Shown here piece by piece: positions 18,041 to 27,618 of a stretch of 64,000 nt of DNA (positions are counted from its first letter, which is position 1; every line of letters starts with the position of its first letter). The DNA is from an uncultured Prevotella sp. (GTDB taxonomy: Bacteria; Bacteroidota; Bacteroidia; Bacteroidales; Bacteroidaceae). The notes beneath the pieces are model-generated. The model made no database searches and was not told the origin of the DNA. It saw only the letters and a list, made by a program, of their open reading frames with translations. A program made the position numbers and the translations under genes. The stretch spans positions 62,001-126,000 of the forward strand of contig OMZO01000011.1 in assembly GCA_900315525.1 (NCBI GenBank), in the 5' to 3' direction.

Positions 18041-18840
18041 ATATTTCAGATAGGATCAAAGAAATCAGTTCACTTTCAGAACCAGAATTACAAATATATG
18101 CTTCATTGACCGAAGCGCAACTATGCAATTACTTTCAAAAAGAACAGGGCATCTTTATCGCAGAAAGTCCTAAAGTCATACAGGTTGCACTTCGAGCTGG
18201 CTATGAGCCAATATCATTGCTTTGCGAAAGAAGACATATTGAAAATGATGCTGCAGATATCATCAGACAATGCCCTGATATTCCAATTTATACTGGTGAG
18301 CGCGAGATACTGAACCATTTGACAGGCTATAAACTGACTCGTGGCGTACTATGTGCGATGAGACGTAAACCCTGCCCTACCATTCAGACGGTTCTGCATG
18401 ATGCCCATCGTGTTTGTGTGATTGATGCTGTTTGCGACACCACTAATATCGGAGCCATTTTCCGTTCTGCAGCAGCACTCGGTATTGATGCAGTCCTACT
18501 AACAAGAAGTTCTTGTGACCCATTAAATCGCAGGGCTATCCGCGTTTCAATGGGGTCCGTGTTCCTTGTTCCCTGGACTTGGCTCGACTCTTACAATCCA
18601 TTACGTGAATTGGGGTTCTGTACAGCAGCGATGGCACTTACTGACAATTCGATAGCTCTTGATGAGCCCATTCTCAAGCAACAATCCAGATTGGCAATCA
18701 TCATGGGAACAGAAGGAGATGGACTACCAAAAGAAACAATAGATGGAGCCGACTTCGTGGTCCGTATTCCGATGTTTCATGCAGTTGATTCTCTTAACGT
18801 TGCTGCAGCCGCTGCCGTTGCCTTCTGGGAACTATGTTAA
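18037..18840 (+). CDS. TrmH/SpoU-family RNA 2'-O-methyltransferase
   Basis: A 267-residue SPOUT methyltransferase. The N-terminal ~100 residues form the substrate-binding domain. The knotted SAM domain shows motif 1 DAVCDTTNIGAIFRSAAALGIDAV, motif 2 IIMGTEGDGLP and motif 3 RIPMFHAVDSLNVAAAAA. It modifies ribose in rRNA or tRNA; the exact nucleotide cannot be told from sequence. It is last gene of the operon that starts at 12830 and converges on mtgA with a 19-bp gap and no obvious hairpin. Confidence 0.85.
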   Translation: MNISDRIKEISSLSEPELQIYASLTEAQLCNYFQKEQGIFIAESPKVIQVALRAGYEPISLLCERRHIENDAADIIRQCPDIPIYTGEREILNHLTGYKLTRGVLCAMRRKPCPTIQTVLHDAHRVCVIDAVCDTTNIGAIFRSAAALGIDAVLLTRSSCDPLNRRAIRVSMGSVFLVPWTWLDSYNPLRELGFCTAAMALTDNSIALDEPILKQQSRLAIIMGTEGDGLPKETIDGADFVVRIPMFHAVDSLNVAAAAAVAFWELC

Positions 18841-18859
18841 TTATTCAATAAACATTGTC

Positions 18860-19555
18860 CTATTTGGGAAAGTCAGGAACGAAACGCATTTCTCGGAGGA
18901 TACGAGCCTGACGCTTCAGGATATACGGAGAGGGACGCTTGCTCGAGAACTTGCGTGGATTTGGAAGAGTGGCGGCTATCAAGGCGCACTGAGCCTTCGT
19001 CAGATGAAGCGCATCGGTGTCGAAATGTTCCTCTGCTACGGCATCGGCACCATAGATGCCATCACCCATCTCAATGGAGTTAAGATAGACTTCCATGATA
19101 CGCTGCTTCGGCCACATGAACTCTATCAACGTGGTGAAATATACCTCGAAACCTTTTCTGACCCATGAACGACCAGGCCACAAGAACACATTCTTGGCCG
19201 TCTGTTGAGAAATCGTAGAAGCACCCAGCTTGCGTTTTTCGGGATGCTGTCTATTACGCTTGGCAGCATGCTCAATGGCCTCATAGTCGAAACCGTGATG
19301 AGCCAAGAACTTTGCATCCTCACTACCCATCACTGCTTTGGGCAGATTGGGGGAAATTTTATCTATCGATACCCAATGATGCGAAAGCTTGAGTTCTCTA
19401 CCCTCTTTTACCTGCTCATAACAACGGATGAACATCAGAGGAGTGAAATAGACAGGGAAAAAACGGAGCGCCACCACCGCGAGAATAGTGGAGCCGAAGA
19501 AGGCTACCAATATCCAGCGTATGATGGCGCGTAGTTTCTTAAAAAGAAAATGCAT
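18860..19555 (-). CDS. mtgA: Monofunctional peptidoglycan glycosyltransferase
   Basis: A 231-residue GT51 enzyme that polymerises lipid II into glycan strands. One N-terminal membrane anchor (~12-35) is followed by the transglycosylase domain: the catalytic Glu in [15 protein letters not shown] (E79), [12 protein letters not shown] (111-122) and [15 protein letters not shown]. There is no transpeptidase domain. It begins two bases after the OmpA-lipoprotein stop, so the two are co-transcribed. Confidence 0.92.
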   Translation of the reverse strand: MHFLFKKLRAIIRWILVAFFGSTILAVVALRFFPVYFTPLMFIRCYEQVKEGRELKLSHHWVSIDKISPNLPKAVMGSEDAKFLAHHGFDYEAIEHAAKRNRQHPEKRKLGASTISQQTAKNVFLWPGRSWVRKGFEVYFTTLIEFMWPKQRIMEVYLNSIEMGDGIYGADAVAEEHFDTDALHLTKAQCALIAATLPNPRKFSSKRPSPYILKRQARILREMRFVPDFPK

Positions 19556-19557
19556 AA

Positions 19558-20262
19558 TTAGTTACCAGCCTGGGCTTTAGCATCCTGAATCATCTTCTGT
19601 GAAGCATACATGTACACTTCCACACGACGATTCTGTGCCTGACCAGCCTTGGTAGAGTTATCAGCAACGGGGTTGCTCTGTCCGAAGCCCTCTACGCTCT
19701 TAATCTGAGAGACGGGAACGCTGAGTGCCTGCAGATAAGAAGAAACGGCTGTTGCACGATCCAGAGAAAGAGCCTGGTTCTTCTGGGCACTCTGCTCTGC
19801 GGTAGAGTTCTTCCAACCCTGATTGTCGGTATAGCCCTGAATGGCTACGTCGCAGTCGCTATTGTTCTTCAGCACACTAGCCAACTCCTGCAGTGAAGTC
19901 TTTGAGGATGATGTCAGTGTTGACTTACCAGTACTAAATAAGATACCTGAATCGAAGGTCACCTTCACGGCGTCCAAACCGTTAGAGTCCTTCACCTCCT
20001 CTACCTGGGCATTCTGGATGGCCTCGGCCTCCTTCTTGGCCTTGTCCATCTTCTTACCAATAATGGCACCTGCACCTGCACCGACAGCACCGCCGATGGC
20101 AGTACCAATAGCTGCATTACCTGCCAGAGCACCAATGATAGCACCGAGGGCGGCACCGCCACCACCACCAATAAGAGCACCCTGACCTGTCTTACTCATT
20201 CCACATCCTGCGAGCACTAATGCTGCGCAAAGAGCTACGCAAATTGACTTTAAACTTTTCAT
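19558..20262 (-). CDS. OmpA-family lipoprotein with glycine-zipper segment
   Basis: 234 residues. Lipoprotein signal with LAGC lipobox (Cys20), then a glycine-rich segment (~28-70, [21 protein letters not shown]) of glycine-zipper type, then an OmpA peptidoglycan-binding domain (~100-225) with [28 protein letters not shown] and [11 protein letters not shown]. It is probably an outer-membrane lipoprotein tethering the envelope to peptidoglycan, in keeping with its co-transcription with mtgA. Confidence 0.88.
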   Translation of the reverse strand: MKSLKSICVALCAALVLAGCGMSKTGQGALIGGGGGAALGAIIGALAGNAAIGTAIGGAVGAGAGAIIGKKMDKAKKEAEAIQNAQVEEVKDSNGLDAVKVTFDSGILFSTGKSTLTSSSKTSLQELASVLKNNSDCDVAIQGYTDNQGWKNSTAEQSAQKNQALSLDRATAVSSYLQALSVPVSQIKSVEGFGQSNPVADNSTKAGQAQNRRVEVYMYASQKMIQDAKAQAGN

Positions 20263-20303
20263 AATTCTTACTGTATTTATCCGTTAAAAGTTGAATTTGG
20301 GTA

Positions 20304-20311
20304 CAAAGGTA
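20304..20311 (-). promoter_or_regulatory. Predicted -7 box (TACCTTTG) of the OmpA-mtgA operon
   Basis: Exact TAnnTTTG match, 42 bp upstream of the start. No clear -33. It shares a short divergent region with the proS promoter. Confidence 0.6.
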
Positions 20312-20355
20312 ACAATTAATTTAAAATAATGTACGTCTGTTTCGTATTTTTTATG

Positions 20356-20363
20356 TAATTTTG
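20356..20363 (+). promoter_or_regulatory. Predicted -7 box (TAATTTTG) of proS
   Basis: Exact TAnnTTTG match, 30 bp before the proS ATG. Confidence 0.6.
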
Positions 20364-20393
20364 CACGCAAAATTGATTAATCGATAAAAAACA

Positions 20394-21875
20394 ATGGCAA
20401 AAGAATTAAAAGAATTAACGAAACGCGCAGATAATTACAGCCAGTGGTTCAACGATCTAGTTGTCAAAGCTGACATGGCCGAGCAGTCTGCCGTTCGCGG
20501 ATGTATGGTGATCAAACCCTATGGCTATGCCATCTGGGAAAAGATGCAGCAGCAGCTCGACAAGATGTTCAAGGAGACCGGTGCTCAGAATGCCTATTTC
20601 CCCTTGCTCATCCCAAAGTCGTTCCTAAGTCGTGAAGCAGAACACGTTGAGGGTTTCGCCAAGGAGTGTGCTGTGGTGACCCACTACCGTCTGAAGGCTA
20701 AGGAAGACAAGAGCGGTGTGGAAGTGGATCCTGCAGCCAAGCTGGAAGAAGAACTAATCATCCGTCCTACATCGGAAACGATTATCTGGAACACTTATAA
20801 GAACTGGATTCACTCATGGCGCGACCTGCCCCTGATGTGCAACCAGTGGTGTAACGTCATGCGCTGGGAGATGCGTACCCGTCCTTTCCTGCGTACTTCA
20901 GAGTTCCTCTGGCAGGAAGGGCACACAGCCCACGCTACTCGTGAAGAGGCAGAAGAGGAAGCACAGAAGATGCTGAAGGTGTATGCCAAGTTCGCTGAGG
21001 AGTGGATGGCTGTACCCGTTGTTCAGGGTGTTAAGAGTGAGACGGAGCGATTCGCTGGTGCACTTGATACTTACACCATCGAAGCCATGATGCAGGACGG
21101 TAAGGCACTGCAGAGCGGCACAAGTCACTTCCTGGGGCAGAACTTTGCAAAGGCATTTGAAGTAACCTATCTAAATAAGGAGAACAAGCCTGAGTACGTA
21201 TGGGCCACATCTTGGGGAGTATCTACTCGTCTGATTGGTGCTCTGATCATGACTCACTCTGATGACAACGGACTGGTACTGCCTCCACGTCTGGCTCCTA
21301 TCCAGGTAGTCATCATTCCTATCGCCACCAAGCCCGAGCAGATGGAGCAGGTCAACAAGGAAGTTACACCTATCATCGAGGCCCTGCGTCAGAAGGGTAT
21401 CACCGTGAAGTTTGACGATGCTGACAACAAGCGTCCAGGCTTCAAGTTTGCCGACTACGAGCTGAAGGGTGTTCCTGTACGTCTGGTATTAGGTGCTCGC
21501 GACTTGGAGAACGGTACCATCGAGGTGATGCGCCGTGACACTTTGGAGAAAGAGACTCGTTCGATAGAAGGAATCACTGAATACGTAGAGCAGTTGTTGG
21601 AGGATATCCAGAAGAATATCTTCGAGAAGGCCAAGGCTTATCGTGATGCCCATATCTACGAATGCGACAACTATGAGGAGTTCAAGGAGAAGGTGAAGGA
21701 CGGTGGCTTCTTCCTCTGCCATTGGGACGGCACGGCCGAGACCGAGGCAAAAATCAAAGAAGATACACAGGCTACCATCCGTTGTGTGCCCTTCGGCGTA
21801 AAACAGACATCTGGTGTTGATATGGTCAGCGGCAAACCTTCAAAGGCTCGCGTCATCATCGCAAGAAGCTATTGA
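20394..21875 (+). CDS. proS: Prolyl-tRNA synthetase (short, archaeal/eukaryotic type)
   Basis: A 493-residue class II synthetase of the ProS type 3 form that lacks the editing insertion. Motif 2 is seen in [31 protein letters not shown] and motif 3 in [31 protein letters not shown]. The anticodon-binding domain follows (~290-410), then the C-terminal zinc/terminal domain ending in Tyr (ARVIIARSY), typical of this form. Own promoter and strong terminator. Confidence 0.95.
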   Translation: MAKELKELTKRADNYSQWFNDLVVKADMAEQSAVRGCMVIKPYGYAIWEKMQQQLDKMFKETGAQNAYFPLLIPKSFLSREAEHVEGFAKECAVVTHYRLKAKEDKSGVEVDPAAKLEEELIIRPTSETIIWNTYKNWIHSWRDLPLMCNQWCNVMRWEMRTRPFLRTSEFLWQEGHTAHATREEAEEEAQKMLKVYAKFAEEWMAVPVVQGVKSETERFAGALDTYTIEAMMQDGKALQSGTSHFLGQNFAKAFEVTYLNKENKPEYVWATSWGVSTRLIGALIMTHSDDNGLVLPPRLAPIQVVIIPIATKPEQMEQVNKEVTPIIEALRQKGITVKFDDADNKRPGFKFADYELKGVPVRLVLGARDLENGTIEVMRRDTLEKETRSIEGITEYVEQLLEDIQKNIFEKAKAYRDAHIYECDNYEEFKEKVKDGGFFLCHWDGTAETEAKIKEDTQATIRCVPFGVKQTSGVDMVSGKPSKARVIIARSY

Positions 21876-21910
21876 TTTTAAACAAGCAATACGGCTTTGT
21901 TTGTAACAAG

Positions 21911-21943
21911 AAAAAGGGAACCTTCTCAGGCTCCCTTTTTTTG
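21911..21943 (+). terminator. Rho-independent terminator of proS
   Basis: A 13-bp stem with one mismatch (21911-21923 with 21928-21940), 4-nt loop, followed by T's. The A-run on the 5' side means it can also work on the minus strand. Confidence 0.8.
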
Positions 21944-22069
21944 AACCATCCGCATTACATAAAAAAAACTTGTACTGCGCATGGAGTGAGAATAATACTT
22001 ATCTCGCGATAAATAAGATTCAAATTAACCTTAATAATCTAATACCATGAAAAACACAGTGCAAATATA
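21944..22069 (-). ncRNA. Candidate small transcript (promoter without a gene)
   Basis: A minus-strand -7 box TATATTTG (22062-22069) points into a gene-free stretch that ends in a T8 run (minus strand, about 21960-21970) and the bidirectional proS terminator. The stretch holds a small hairpin (TTATC-TCGC-GATAA near 22000-22013) and a start codon followed after five codons by a stop. The possible -33 TTTTG is 23 nt away, which is long. It may be a short regulatory RNA; a match to a known Bacteroidales RNA family was not tested. Confidence 0.25.
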
Positions 22070-22125
22070 GAAATAATTCTTGGTTGACATCACAAAATAG
22101 GTCACAAAAGAGACCAAATTTAACT

Positions 22126-22617
22126 CTAGTTAAATATTTTACCATCCCATTTAAGGATATTTTGCAATCCAAGACTTCTTATCCGCCTGCGCTGTATTTC
22201 ATTCAAAGGAATATCCTTCTTAATCTGTTGCCAAGTCGGGGTAAAATACTTCAAACTCCGATCACCATAGACAGAATCTGACTTGAACGTCTCCACGAAC
22301 ACCAACACACGGCTTATCGTATCAAGTGGTTCGTCAAGTTTCAATAGTAGCATATCCACGCGTAATGCATCATTCATCCGAATGGAAAGGCTGTCGTCTG
22401 TCATAACCGTCATTACACTCTTACCGTCGAACTGATTCTTGACCTCAGCCTTCATATTCGAGTCCAAGAAATCGATGAAGTCCAGCCGGTTGTTGGTTGA
22501 CAGGTATGGCATCAGCGAATCTGGCATTTGCCTAAAGACATCGCGAATAGTCAACTCCTGTGCAACCGAACTACTGGCTATCAGGGCAAATATACAACTG
22601 TATAAAAGTCTCCTCAT
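22126..22617 (-). CDS. DUF3256 family exported protein
   Basis: 163 residues with a signal peptide (MRRLLYSCIFALIASSSVAQ). The pattern IRDVFRQMPDSLMPYLSTNNRLDFIDFLDSNMKAEVKNQFDGKS then MTDDSLSIRMNDALRVDMLLL fits the Bacteroidota DUF3256 family. No catalytic motif is seen; probably a small periplasmic protein. Last gene of the ileS operon, overlapping the paaK stop by four bases. The stop codon lies in a short hairpin (22118-22135). Confidence 0.7.
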   Translation of the reverse strand: MRRLLYSCIFALIASSSVAQELTIRDVFRQMPDSLMPYLSTNNRLDFIDFLDSNMKAEVKNQFDGKSVMTVMTDDSLSIRMNDALRVDMLLLKLDEPLDTISRVLVFVETFKSDSVYGDRSLKYFTPTWQQIKKDIPLNEIQRRRIRSLGLQNILKWDGKIFN

Positions 22618-23954
22618 CCCCTACTCGGTCTAAGATCCTTCACACGAACAGCCTTACCCTCACTCTGAGGAAGCGAGCCCTTCTTCACGAGCTTTACCTG
22701 AGGCGTGAGCAGAATCTCATCCTTCAAGGCGCGCTGGATGTCCTTCATCATCTTCTGCAAGTCGGGGTAGATATCCGTCTCGAGACCTTCCAGTTCCACC
22801 TCGACGGTCATCACGTCATTGTCATCGATGGTCTCCAGCGTGATGAGGTAATTGCTGCCAAGACCAGGGTACTGCACGAGAATCTTCTCAACCTGCATCG
22901 GGAACACGTTGACACCCTTGATGATAAACATATCATCTGTACGTCCCTTGATACGATCGATACGACGATGAGTGCGTCCGCACTTACAAGGCTCTGCGAT
23001 GATACGGGTCAGGTCGCGCGTGCGATACCTTAAAATAGGCATCATCTCACGATCGAGAGTGGTAAGCACCATCTCACCCATCTCACCGTCGGGTACTGGC
23101 TCAAGCGTATCAGGATCGACAATCTCTACAATATAGTTATCTTCCCAAAGATGCATGCCATCCTGATACTTGCACTCAAAGGCAACACCAGGACCATTCA
23201 TCTCAGTCATACCAAATGAGTTGTAGGCCTTGACACCCAACATGCGCTCAATACGACGACGCTGCTCTTCTGTATGGGGCTCTGCACCGATACAGAGAGT
23301 ACGAAGCTTGGTAGTTGCAGGATCAACACCCTCCTCCTTGAACACCTCTGCCAGACGAATGGCATAAGAAGGGATAGCATGCAGACAAGTGGTTCCAAAA
23401 TCCTTGATGAACTTGATCTGACGCTTGGAGTTACCTGCTGCAGCGGGAACAGTCATAGCCCCCAGCCATTCGGCACCATACTGGAAACCAAGACCACCAG
23501 TAAACATGCCATAGCCGCTAGAGTTCTGAAACACATCACTCTTACGACAACCAACCATATATAGGTTACGGGCAATCATATTAGCCCATGAACAAATATC
23601 GTGCTCTGAATAAAGTACGACGCAGGGATTACCTGTCGTGCCACTGGTAGAGTGGATACGCACCGCATCGTCCATATTGCCTCCAACGAGACCGAAAGGA
23701 TAGTTGTCGCGCAAGTCCTGCTTCGTAGTGAACGGAATCTTGCGCAAATCGTCAAGACTATTAATGGAATCAGCCGTAATGCCCAAGTCACCCAGACGCT
23801 TCTTATAGAACGGAGACTTCAAGCATACATTGATTGTATCCTTCAGTTTCTTTACCTGCAGCTGGCGAAGCTGCTCTCTTGGCATCGTCTCTAACTCCGG
23901 TTGCCAATACTCGCCGTCAGGCTTGACAGTAGCCAAAATCTTCTCGTCAGTCAT
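22614..23954 (-). CDS. paaK: Phenylacetate-CoA ligase-type acyl-CoA synthetase
   Basis: A 446-residue AMP-forming ligase of the PaaK family. The phosphate-binding motif is STSGTTGNPCVVLYSE; NSFGMTEMNGPGVAFEC and the C-terminal lid RIKGRTDDMFIIKGVNVFPMQVEKIL are intact. In anaerobic Bacteroidales such enzymes activate aryl acids (phenylacetate, indoleacetate). No aryl-ketoacid ferredoxin oxidoreductase gene sits beside it here, so the substrate is inferred from the family only. Seventh gene of the ileS operon. Confidence 0.88.
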   Translation of the reverse strand: MTDEKILATVKPDGEYWQPELETMPREQLRQLQVKKLKDTINVCLKSPFYKKRLGDLGITADSINSLDDLRKIPFTTKQDLRDNYPFGLVGGNMDDAVRIHSTSGTTGNPCVVLYSEHDICSWANMIARNLYMVGCRKSDVFQNSSGYGMFTGGLGFQYGAEWLGAMTVPAAAGNSKRQIKFIKDFGTTCLHAIPSYAIRLAEVFKEEGVDPATTKLRTLCIGAEPHTEEQRRRIERMLGVKAYNSFGMTEMNGPGVAFECKYQDGMHLWEDNYIVEIVDPDTLEPVPDGEMGEMVLTTLDREMMPILRYRTRDLTRIIAEPCKCGRTHRRIDRIKGRTDDMFIIKGVNVFPMQVEKILVQYPGLGSNYLITLETIDDNDVMTVEVELEGLETDIYPDLQKMMKDIQRALKDEILLTPQVKLVKKGSLPQSEGKAVRVKDLRPSRG

Positions 23955-23966
23955 ATTCTTCAGTTT

Positions 23967-24701
23967 TTATAGTTTATTATTCATTTGTTGTGCTAATTGC
24001 ATCATCATGACGGCAGAGAGGCCGGCTGTCTCTGTACGAAGTCGGCTCTTGCCTAAGTCTATCGATTCATAGCCAGACGCAACGGCTAGCTTCACCTCAT
24101 CAATGGAGAAATCACCCTCTGGTCCCACCAGCACCGTCACATCCGAAGTCTCCGATGGCTTGCAGAGTTCATCAAAAAGATTCTTTCGCGGCACTTCCTC
24201 ATAACAATGAGCGATGTATTTGCGACCCTCACGGGGTTGCTCAATAAATTGCCTGAAAGATATCATCTCATTGATAACAGGCTTCCAAGCCTTATGACTT
24301 TGCTTTACGGCAGACACCACTATTTTCTCCAATCGGTCAATCCTCACCTGCTTGCGTTCAGAAAACTGACAGTTCAGGAACGACAGTTCATCGACACCAA
24401 CCTCGGTGGCCTTCTCTACCATCCACTCGATTCTGTCGATCATTTTCGTCGGAGCGATAGCAAGGTGGAGACGTCCCTTCCACTGACGCTCCTGCGGCAT
24501 TTCCTCCAGAATCTCATAATAGCAATGATGGGATGCGACCATCGTCACCTGCGCCCGATAGAAACTTCCTACGCCATCCATCAAGAAAAGCTCATCGCCA
24601 CCCTTCAGGCGAAGCACGCGAAGAGCATGAAGTGCCTCATCCTGAGGCAGTTCTTCCTGCTGCGCAGCTTCCGGAACGTAGAAGAATCGGATTTCCTTCA
24701 T
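23967..24701 (-). CDS. rsmE: 16S rRNA (uracil(1498)-N3)-methyltransferase
   Basis: A 244-residue SPOUT-class enzyme methylating U1498 of 16S rRNA. The N-terminal PUA-like domain (HALRVLRLKGGDELFLMDGVG) is followed by the knotted SAM domain with VLVGPEGDFSIDEVKLA and LGKSRLRTETAGLSAVMMMQ. Length is typical. It starts two bases after the transporter stop. Confidence 0.92.
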   Translation of the reverse strand: MKEIRFFYVPEAAQQEELPQDEALHALRVLRLKGGDELFLMDGVGSFYRAQVTMVASHHCYYEILEEMPQERQWKGRLHLAIAPTKMIDRIEWMVEKATEVGVDELSFLNCQFSERKQVRIDRLEKIVVSAVKQSHKAWKPVINEMISFRQFIEQPREGRKYIAHCYEEVPRKNLFDELCKPSETSDVTVLVGPEGDFSIDEVKLAVASGYESIDLGKSRLRTETAGLSAVMMMQLAQQMNNKL

Positions 24702-24703
24702 TG

Positions 24704-26026
24704 TTATGATTTACTTGAGGACTGCTCTGGGTGGAACACAAGCGCAAATGATACAGCAACAATCAGCGCAAAGGCTGAAAAGATATACCAGCTTGTAGTC
24801 CAATCACCTATGAGATAACCATTCTCCCATTGGCAGAAATGATTCACTATCTCACCAGCGGCGAGCGTTCCGATAGTAGCACCCACACCGTTTGTCATCA
24901 TCATGAAGAGTCCCTGGGCCGAAGCCTTTACCGAAGGCTCGCACACCTGATCGACAAAGATACCTCCCGAGACATTGAAGAAGTCGAAGGCGACACCATA
25001 GACAATACAAGAAAGTATGAACATGATGACACCAGGCATCGTAGGAAGACCAATACCAAAGAAACCGAAACGGAACACCCAGGCAAACATTGACATCAGC
25101 ATAACGACCTTGATGCCATATCGTTTGAGGAAGAAAGGAATCATCAGTATGCATAGCGCCTCGCTGATCTGAGAGATAGAGGTCAGCAGAGTAGCATTGT
25201 CGGCAGCAAATGAGTCTGCGATAGCCGGATCAGAACTTGCTTTGAAACTCGTCAGGAATGGACCAGCAAAACCGTTGGTGACCTGGAGACACATACCCAA
25301 CAAGGCTGAGAAAATAAAGAAGAGAGCCATCTGGCGAGTCTTGAACAGTCGGAATGCATTCAATCCCAGACTCTCTGCCAGCGACACATTCGTTTCCTTC
25401 TTATCCAGCTTACATTGGGGCAGACAAAGGAAGCAGTACAGGCAAAGTACAATGCTCAAGACACCTGACACAAAGAACTGCATATAGGTGTACTGGAACT
25501 TATGTGCATTGCCAGCCAGCGTCATCGTGAAGGCACCATCCTCCCATACTGCACAATTCACAAACCACATCGTGAGGATAAAGCCCACCGTTCCCAGCAC
25601 ACGGATAGGTGGAAAATCTTTCACTGTGTCGAGGCCGTTGCTCTTCAAGATGGTGAATGCCGTCGTATTAGCCAAAGCAATCGTTGGCATGAAGAAAGCC
25701 ACACTCAACGTATAGAGTGCTATAAAGGCTGTCTTGTCTGTAAGCTCATTGCCGAAGCCTGCCTCAAGACCCATACCCCAGCAACCCAGCATAAAGCCAC
25801 CTGCCAGCAAATGGCATAGCCCTAGCAATCGTTGCGGCTGGATATACTTATCAGCGACGATACCCATCAATGTAGGCATAAAGAGACTGACAATACCCTG
25901 AATCGCATAGAACCAAGATATCTTATCACCCAATCCAACTACACCCAGATAGTTTCCCATACAGGTCAGATAGGCACCCCACACGGCAAACTCCAGGAAG
26001 TTCATTAATGAAAGACGAGTTTTCAT
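24704..26026 (-). CDS. MFS nucleoside:H+ symporter (NupG-like)
   Basis: 440 residues with about 12 transmembrane segments. The opening MKTRLSLMNFLEFAVWGAYLTCMGNYL and the VADKYIQPQRLLGLCHLLAGG loop match the nucleoside:H+ symporter (NupG/XapB) family of Bacteroidales. It probably imports nucleosides at the inner membrane; the exact substrate is not shown by sequence. It starts two bases after the DUF4296 stop. Confidence 0.8.
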   Translation of the reverse strand: MKTRLSLMNFLEFAVWGAYLTCMGNYLGVVGLGDKISWFYAIQGIVSLFMPTLMGIVADKYIQPQRLLGLCHLLAGGFMLGCWGMGLEAGFGNELTDKTAFIALYTLSVAFFMPTIALANTTAFTILKSNGLDTVKDFPPIRVLGTVGFILTMWFVNCAVWEDGAFTMTLAGNAHKFQYTYMQFFVSGVLSIVLCLYCFLCLPQCKLDKKETNVSLAESLGLNAFRLFKTRQMALFFIFSALLGMCLQVTNGFAGPFLTSFKASSDPAIADSFAADNATLLTSISQISEALCILMIPFFLKRYGIKVVMLMSMFAWVFRFGFFGIGLPTMPGVIMFILSCIVYGVAFDFFNVSGGIFVDQVCEPSVKASAQGLFMMMTNGVGATIGTLAAGEIVNHFCQWENGYLIGDWTTSWYIFSAFALIVAVSFALVFHPEQSSSKS

Positions 26027-26028
26027 AT

Positions 26029-26958
26029 TTATTTCTCTTTAGTTATTGGTTTTGCATTAAGTTCAGGTTTTGGCGACAATGAATCTCGCTTTGACGAAGG
26101 CGACGGTAATTCCCGCTTCAACTCTTTACTCACAGTGATACTATCCTTCTCTTTATCTACGCTGACACTATCCTTCTTATTATCATCAGGACGATGGAAA
26201 CGCATCAACTGGATATGGTTAGCCAGATAGAGACACATATCATTGACGTTGTCAGCTCCTTGACGCTTGGGCATATAGAAATACCCACGGAACTCCTTAG
26301 CACGGAGACTGCATTCAGGAATGTTGAGATTGGCAGTTCCCGACAAAGGTACACTGATGCTCTTGGTGATGACGCTATCGTTCTCATAGATCACAGAAAG
26401 CAAAGCGGTGGCACTTCTGGAACCACTCTGTACAAGAAAACTGCTGCCAAATGTAAGCAAATAACTGTCATTGGCACGACAAGCAGTATCAGCCTTTTGT
26501 GTAAACTGGAAGATATTATAAGGTGGCTGCGGGAAAAACAAATGATGGCGATGTCCCATCCAGATATCCATCGTGTCACCAGACAACGAACGCTTCATAT
26601 AACGTTCGACATCACCTACAGAAGCACCCAGTTCGAGTGCCTCATCGCTCAAGCGAGCCTGAACACTCTCATAAATCTTGTACAAATCCTCAATATGATT
26701 ATAGTAATAAACCAAAGAGGAGTCGAACTCAGCCTCTGTCACCCCATGTTTCTTGAAGACCAGACCATAATTGTACTTAGTCCTGTAATCATTGCCATCA
26801 CGTGAGTCACCTGTGATATTCTGAGCCACGTAATAATCATACAAAAGATCCTCCATATCGTCAGGCTGTATGACTTCCACCGGAACCGTGGGTTTACAGG
26901 CGGAAAAAAACAATCCCACAACCAATAGTACCTGAAGATATGACTTCCTGTTTATCAT
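26029..26958 (-). CDS. DUF4296 lipoprotein
   Basis: 309 residues. Lipoprotein signal with FFSAC lipobox (Cys21). The DUF4296 domain spans ~25-110 (VIQPDDMEDLLYDYYVAQNI ... LVYYYNHIEDLYKIYESVQARLSDEA). A beta-rich middle part follows, and a charged, low-complexity Lys/Ser/Asp/Glu C-terminus (~265-309). It is anchored to a membrane facing the periplasm; function unknown. Placed 3 bp after lspA, the peptidase that processes such lipoproteins. Confidence 0.75.
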   Translation of the reverse strand: MINRKSYLQVLLVVGLFFSACKPTVPVEVIQPDDMEDLLYDYYVAQNITGDSRDGNDYRTKYNYGLVFKKHGVTEAEFDSSLVYYYNHIEDLYKIYESVQARLSDEALELGASVGDVERYMKRSLSGDTMDIWMGHRHHLFFPQPPYNIFQFTQKADTACRANDSYLLTFGSSFLVQSGSRSATALLSVIYENDSVITKSISVPLSGTANLNIPECSLRAKEFRGYFYMPKRQGADNVNDMCLYLANHIQLMRFHRPDDNKKDSVSVDKEKDSITVSKELKRELPSPSSKRDSLSPKPELNAKPITKEK

Positions 26959-26961
26959 TGT

Positions 26962-27618
26962 CTACTCCTCTTCTTTCGGTTCTGTCTGACGGGAAAAAGA
27001 CAGTTTGCTGATTTCTTCCCGATAGAACAACAATAATAGTACCACACTGACGCTGATACTTGCATCCGCAAAATTAAATACAGGACTGAAGAACACGAAA
27101 TGATCTCCGCCAACAAACGGCATCCACAAAGGCCATTCAGTCTCAATAAGGGGGAAATAGAACATATCCACAACCTTACCCATCAGAAAGGGTGCATAGC
27201 CAGTACCAAAGGGGACAAAATAAGACAGATAATAAGGTGAGGACGCATTAAAGAACAACCCATAGAACAGACAGTCAATCAGATTACCAGCAGCACCTGC
27301 CAACACCATCGAAAGACAAACGATATAGCCGGTACGAGCCTGTCGCCTTACTTGTAACCATATATAATACCCAAGTGCAATAATGGCTAGTATCCGGAAG
27401 AGCGACAACACTATCTTACTACCAAGCTGCATGCCGAAGGCCATACCATTATTCTCAATAAAGGTAATATAGAACCAGTCTGTCACGTGAATGCTTTCAT
27501 GCAACGACATGGAGGTCTTTACCCAAATCTTAATGGCTTGGTCAATAAGCAGAATGGCGACGACTATCAGCGTCGCCATTCTACCTTTAGTGATGAAAGA
27601 ATGATTTTCTGCCGTCAC
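26962..27618 (-). CDS. lspA: Lipoprotein signal peptidase (signal peptidase II)
   Basis: A 218-residue membrane aspartyl peptidase. The catalytic Asp residues are D115 (AGAAGNLIDCLFYG) and D185 (FNFADASISV). Four transmembrane segments are evident. It is longer than the E. coli enzyme (164) because of an insert at ~121-175, usual in this phylum. It cleaves prolipoproteins such as the LruC, DUF4296 and OmpA lipoproteins in this window. Overlaps the DksA-like stop by four bases. Confidence 0.93.
   Translation of the reverse strand: MTAENHSFITKGRMATLIVVAILLIDQAIKIWVKTSMSLHESIHVTDWFYITFIENNGMAFGMQLGSKIVLSLFRILAIIALGYYIWLQVRRQARTGYIVCLSMVLAGAAGNLIDCLFYGLFFNASSPYYLSYFVPFGTGYAPFLMGKVVDMFYFPLIETEWPLWMPFVGGDHFVFFSPVFNFADASISVSVVLLLLFYREEISKLSFSRQTEPKEEE

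Noticed and set aside
18743-19168. Plus-strand open frame spanning the trmH-mtgA junction
   Set aside because: Mostly antisense to mtgA, with no ribosome-binding context or motif.
22118-22135. Palindrome at the DUF3256 stop as a terminator
   Set aside because: AT-only stem with a 2-4 nt loop and no solid T-tract; too weak to call.
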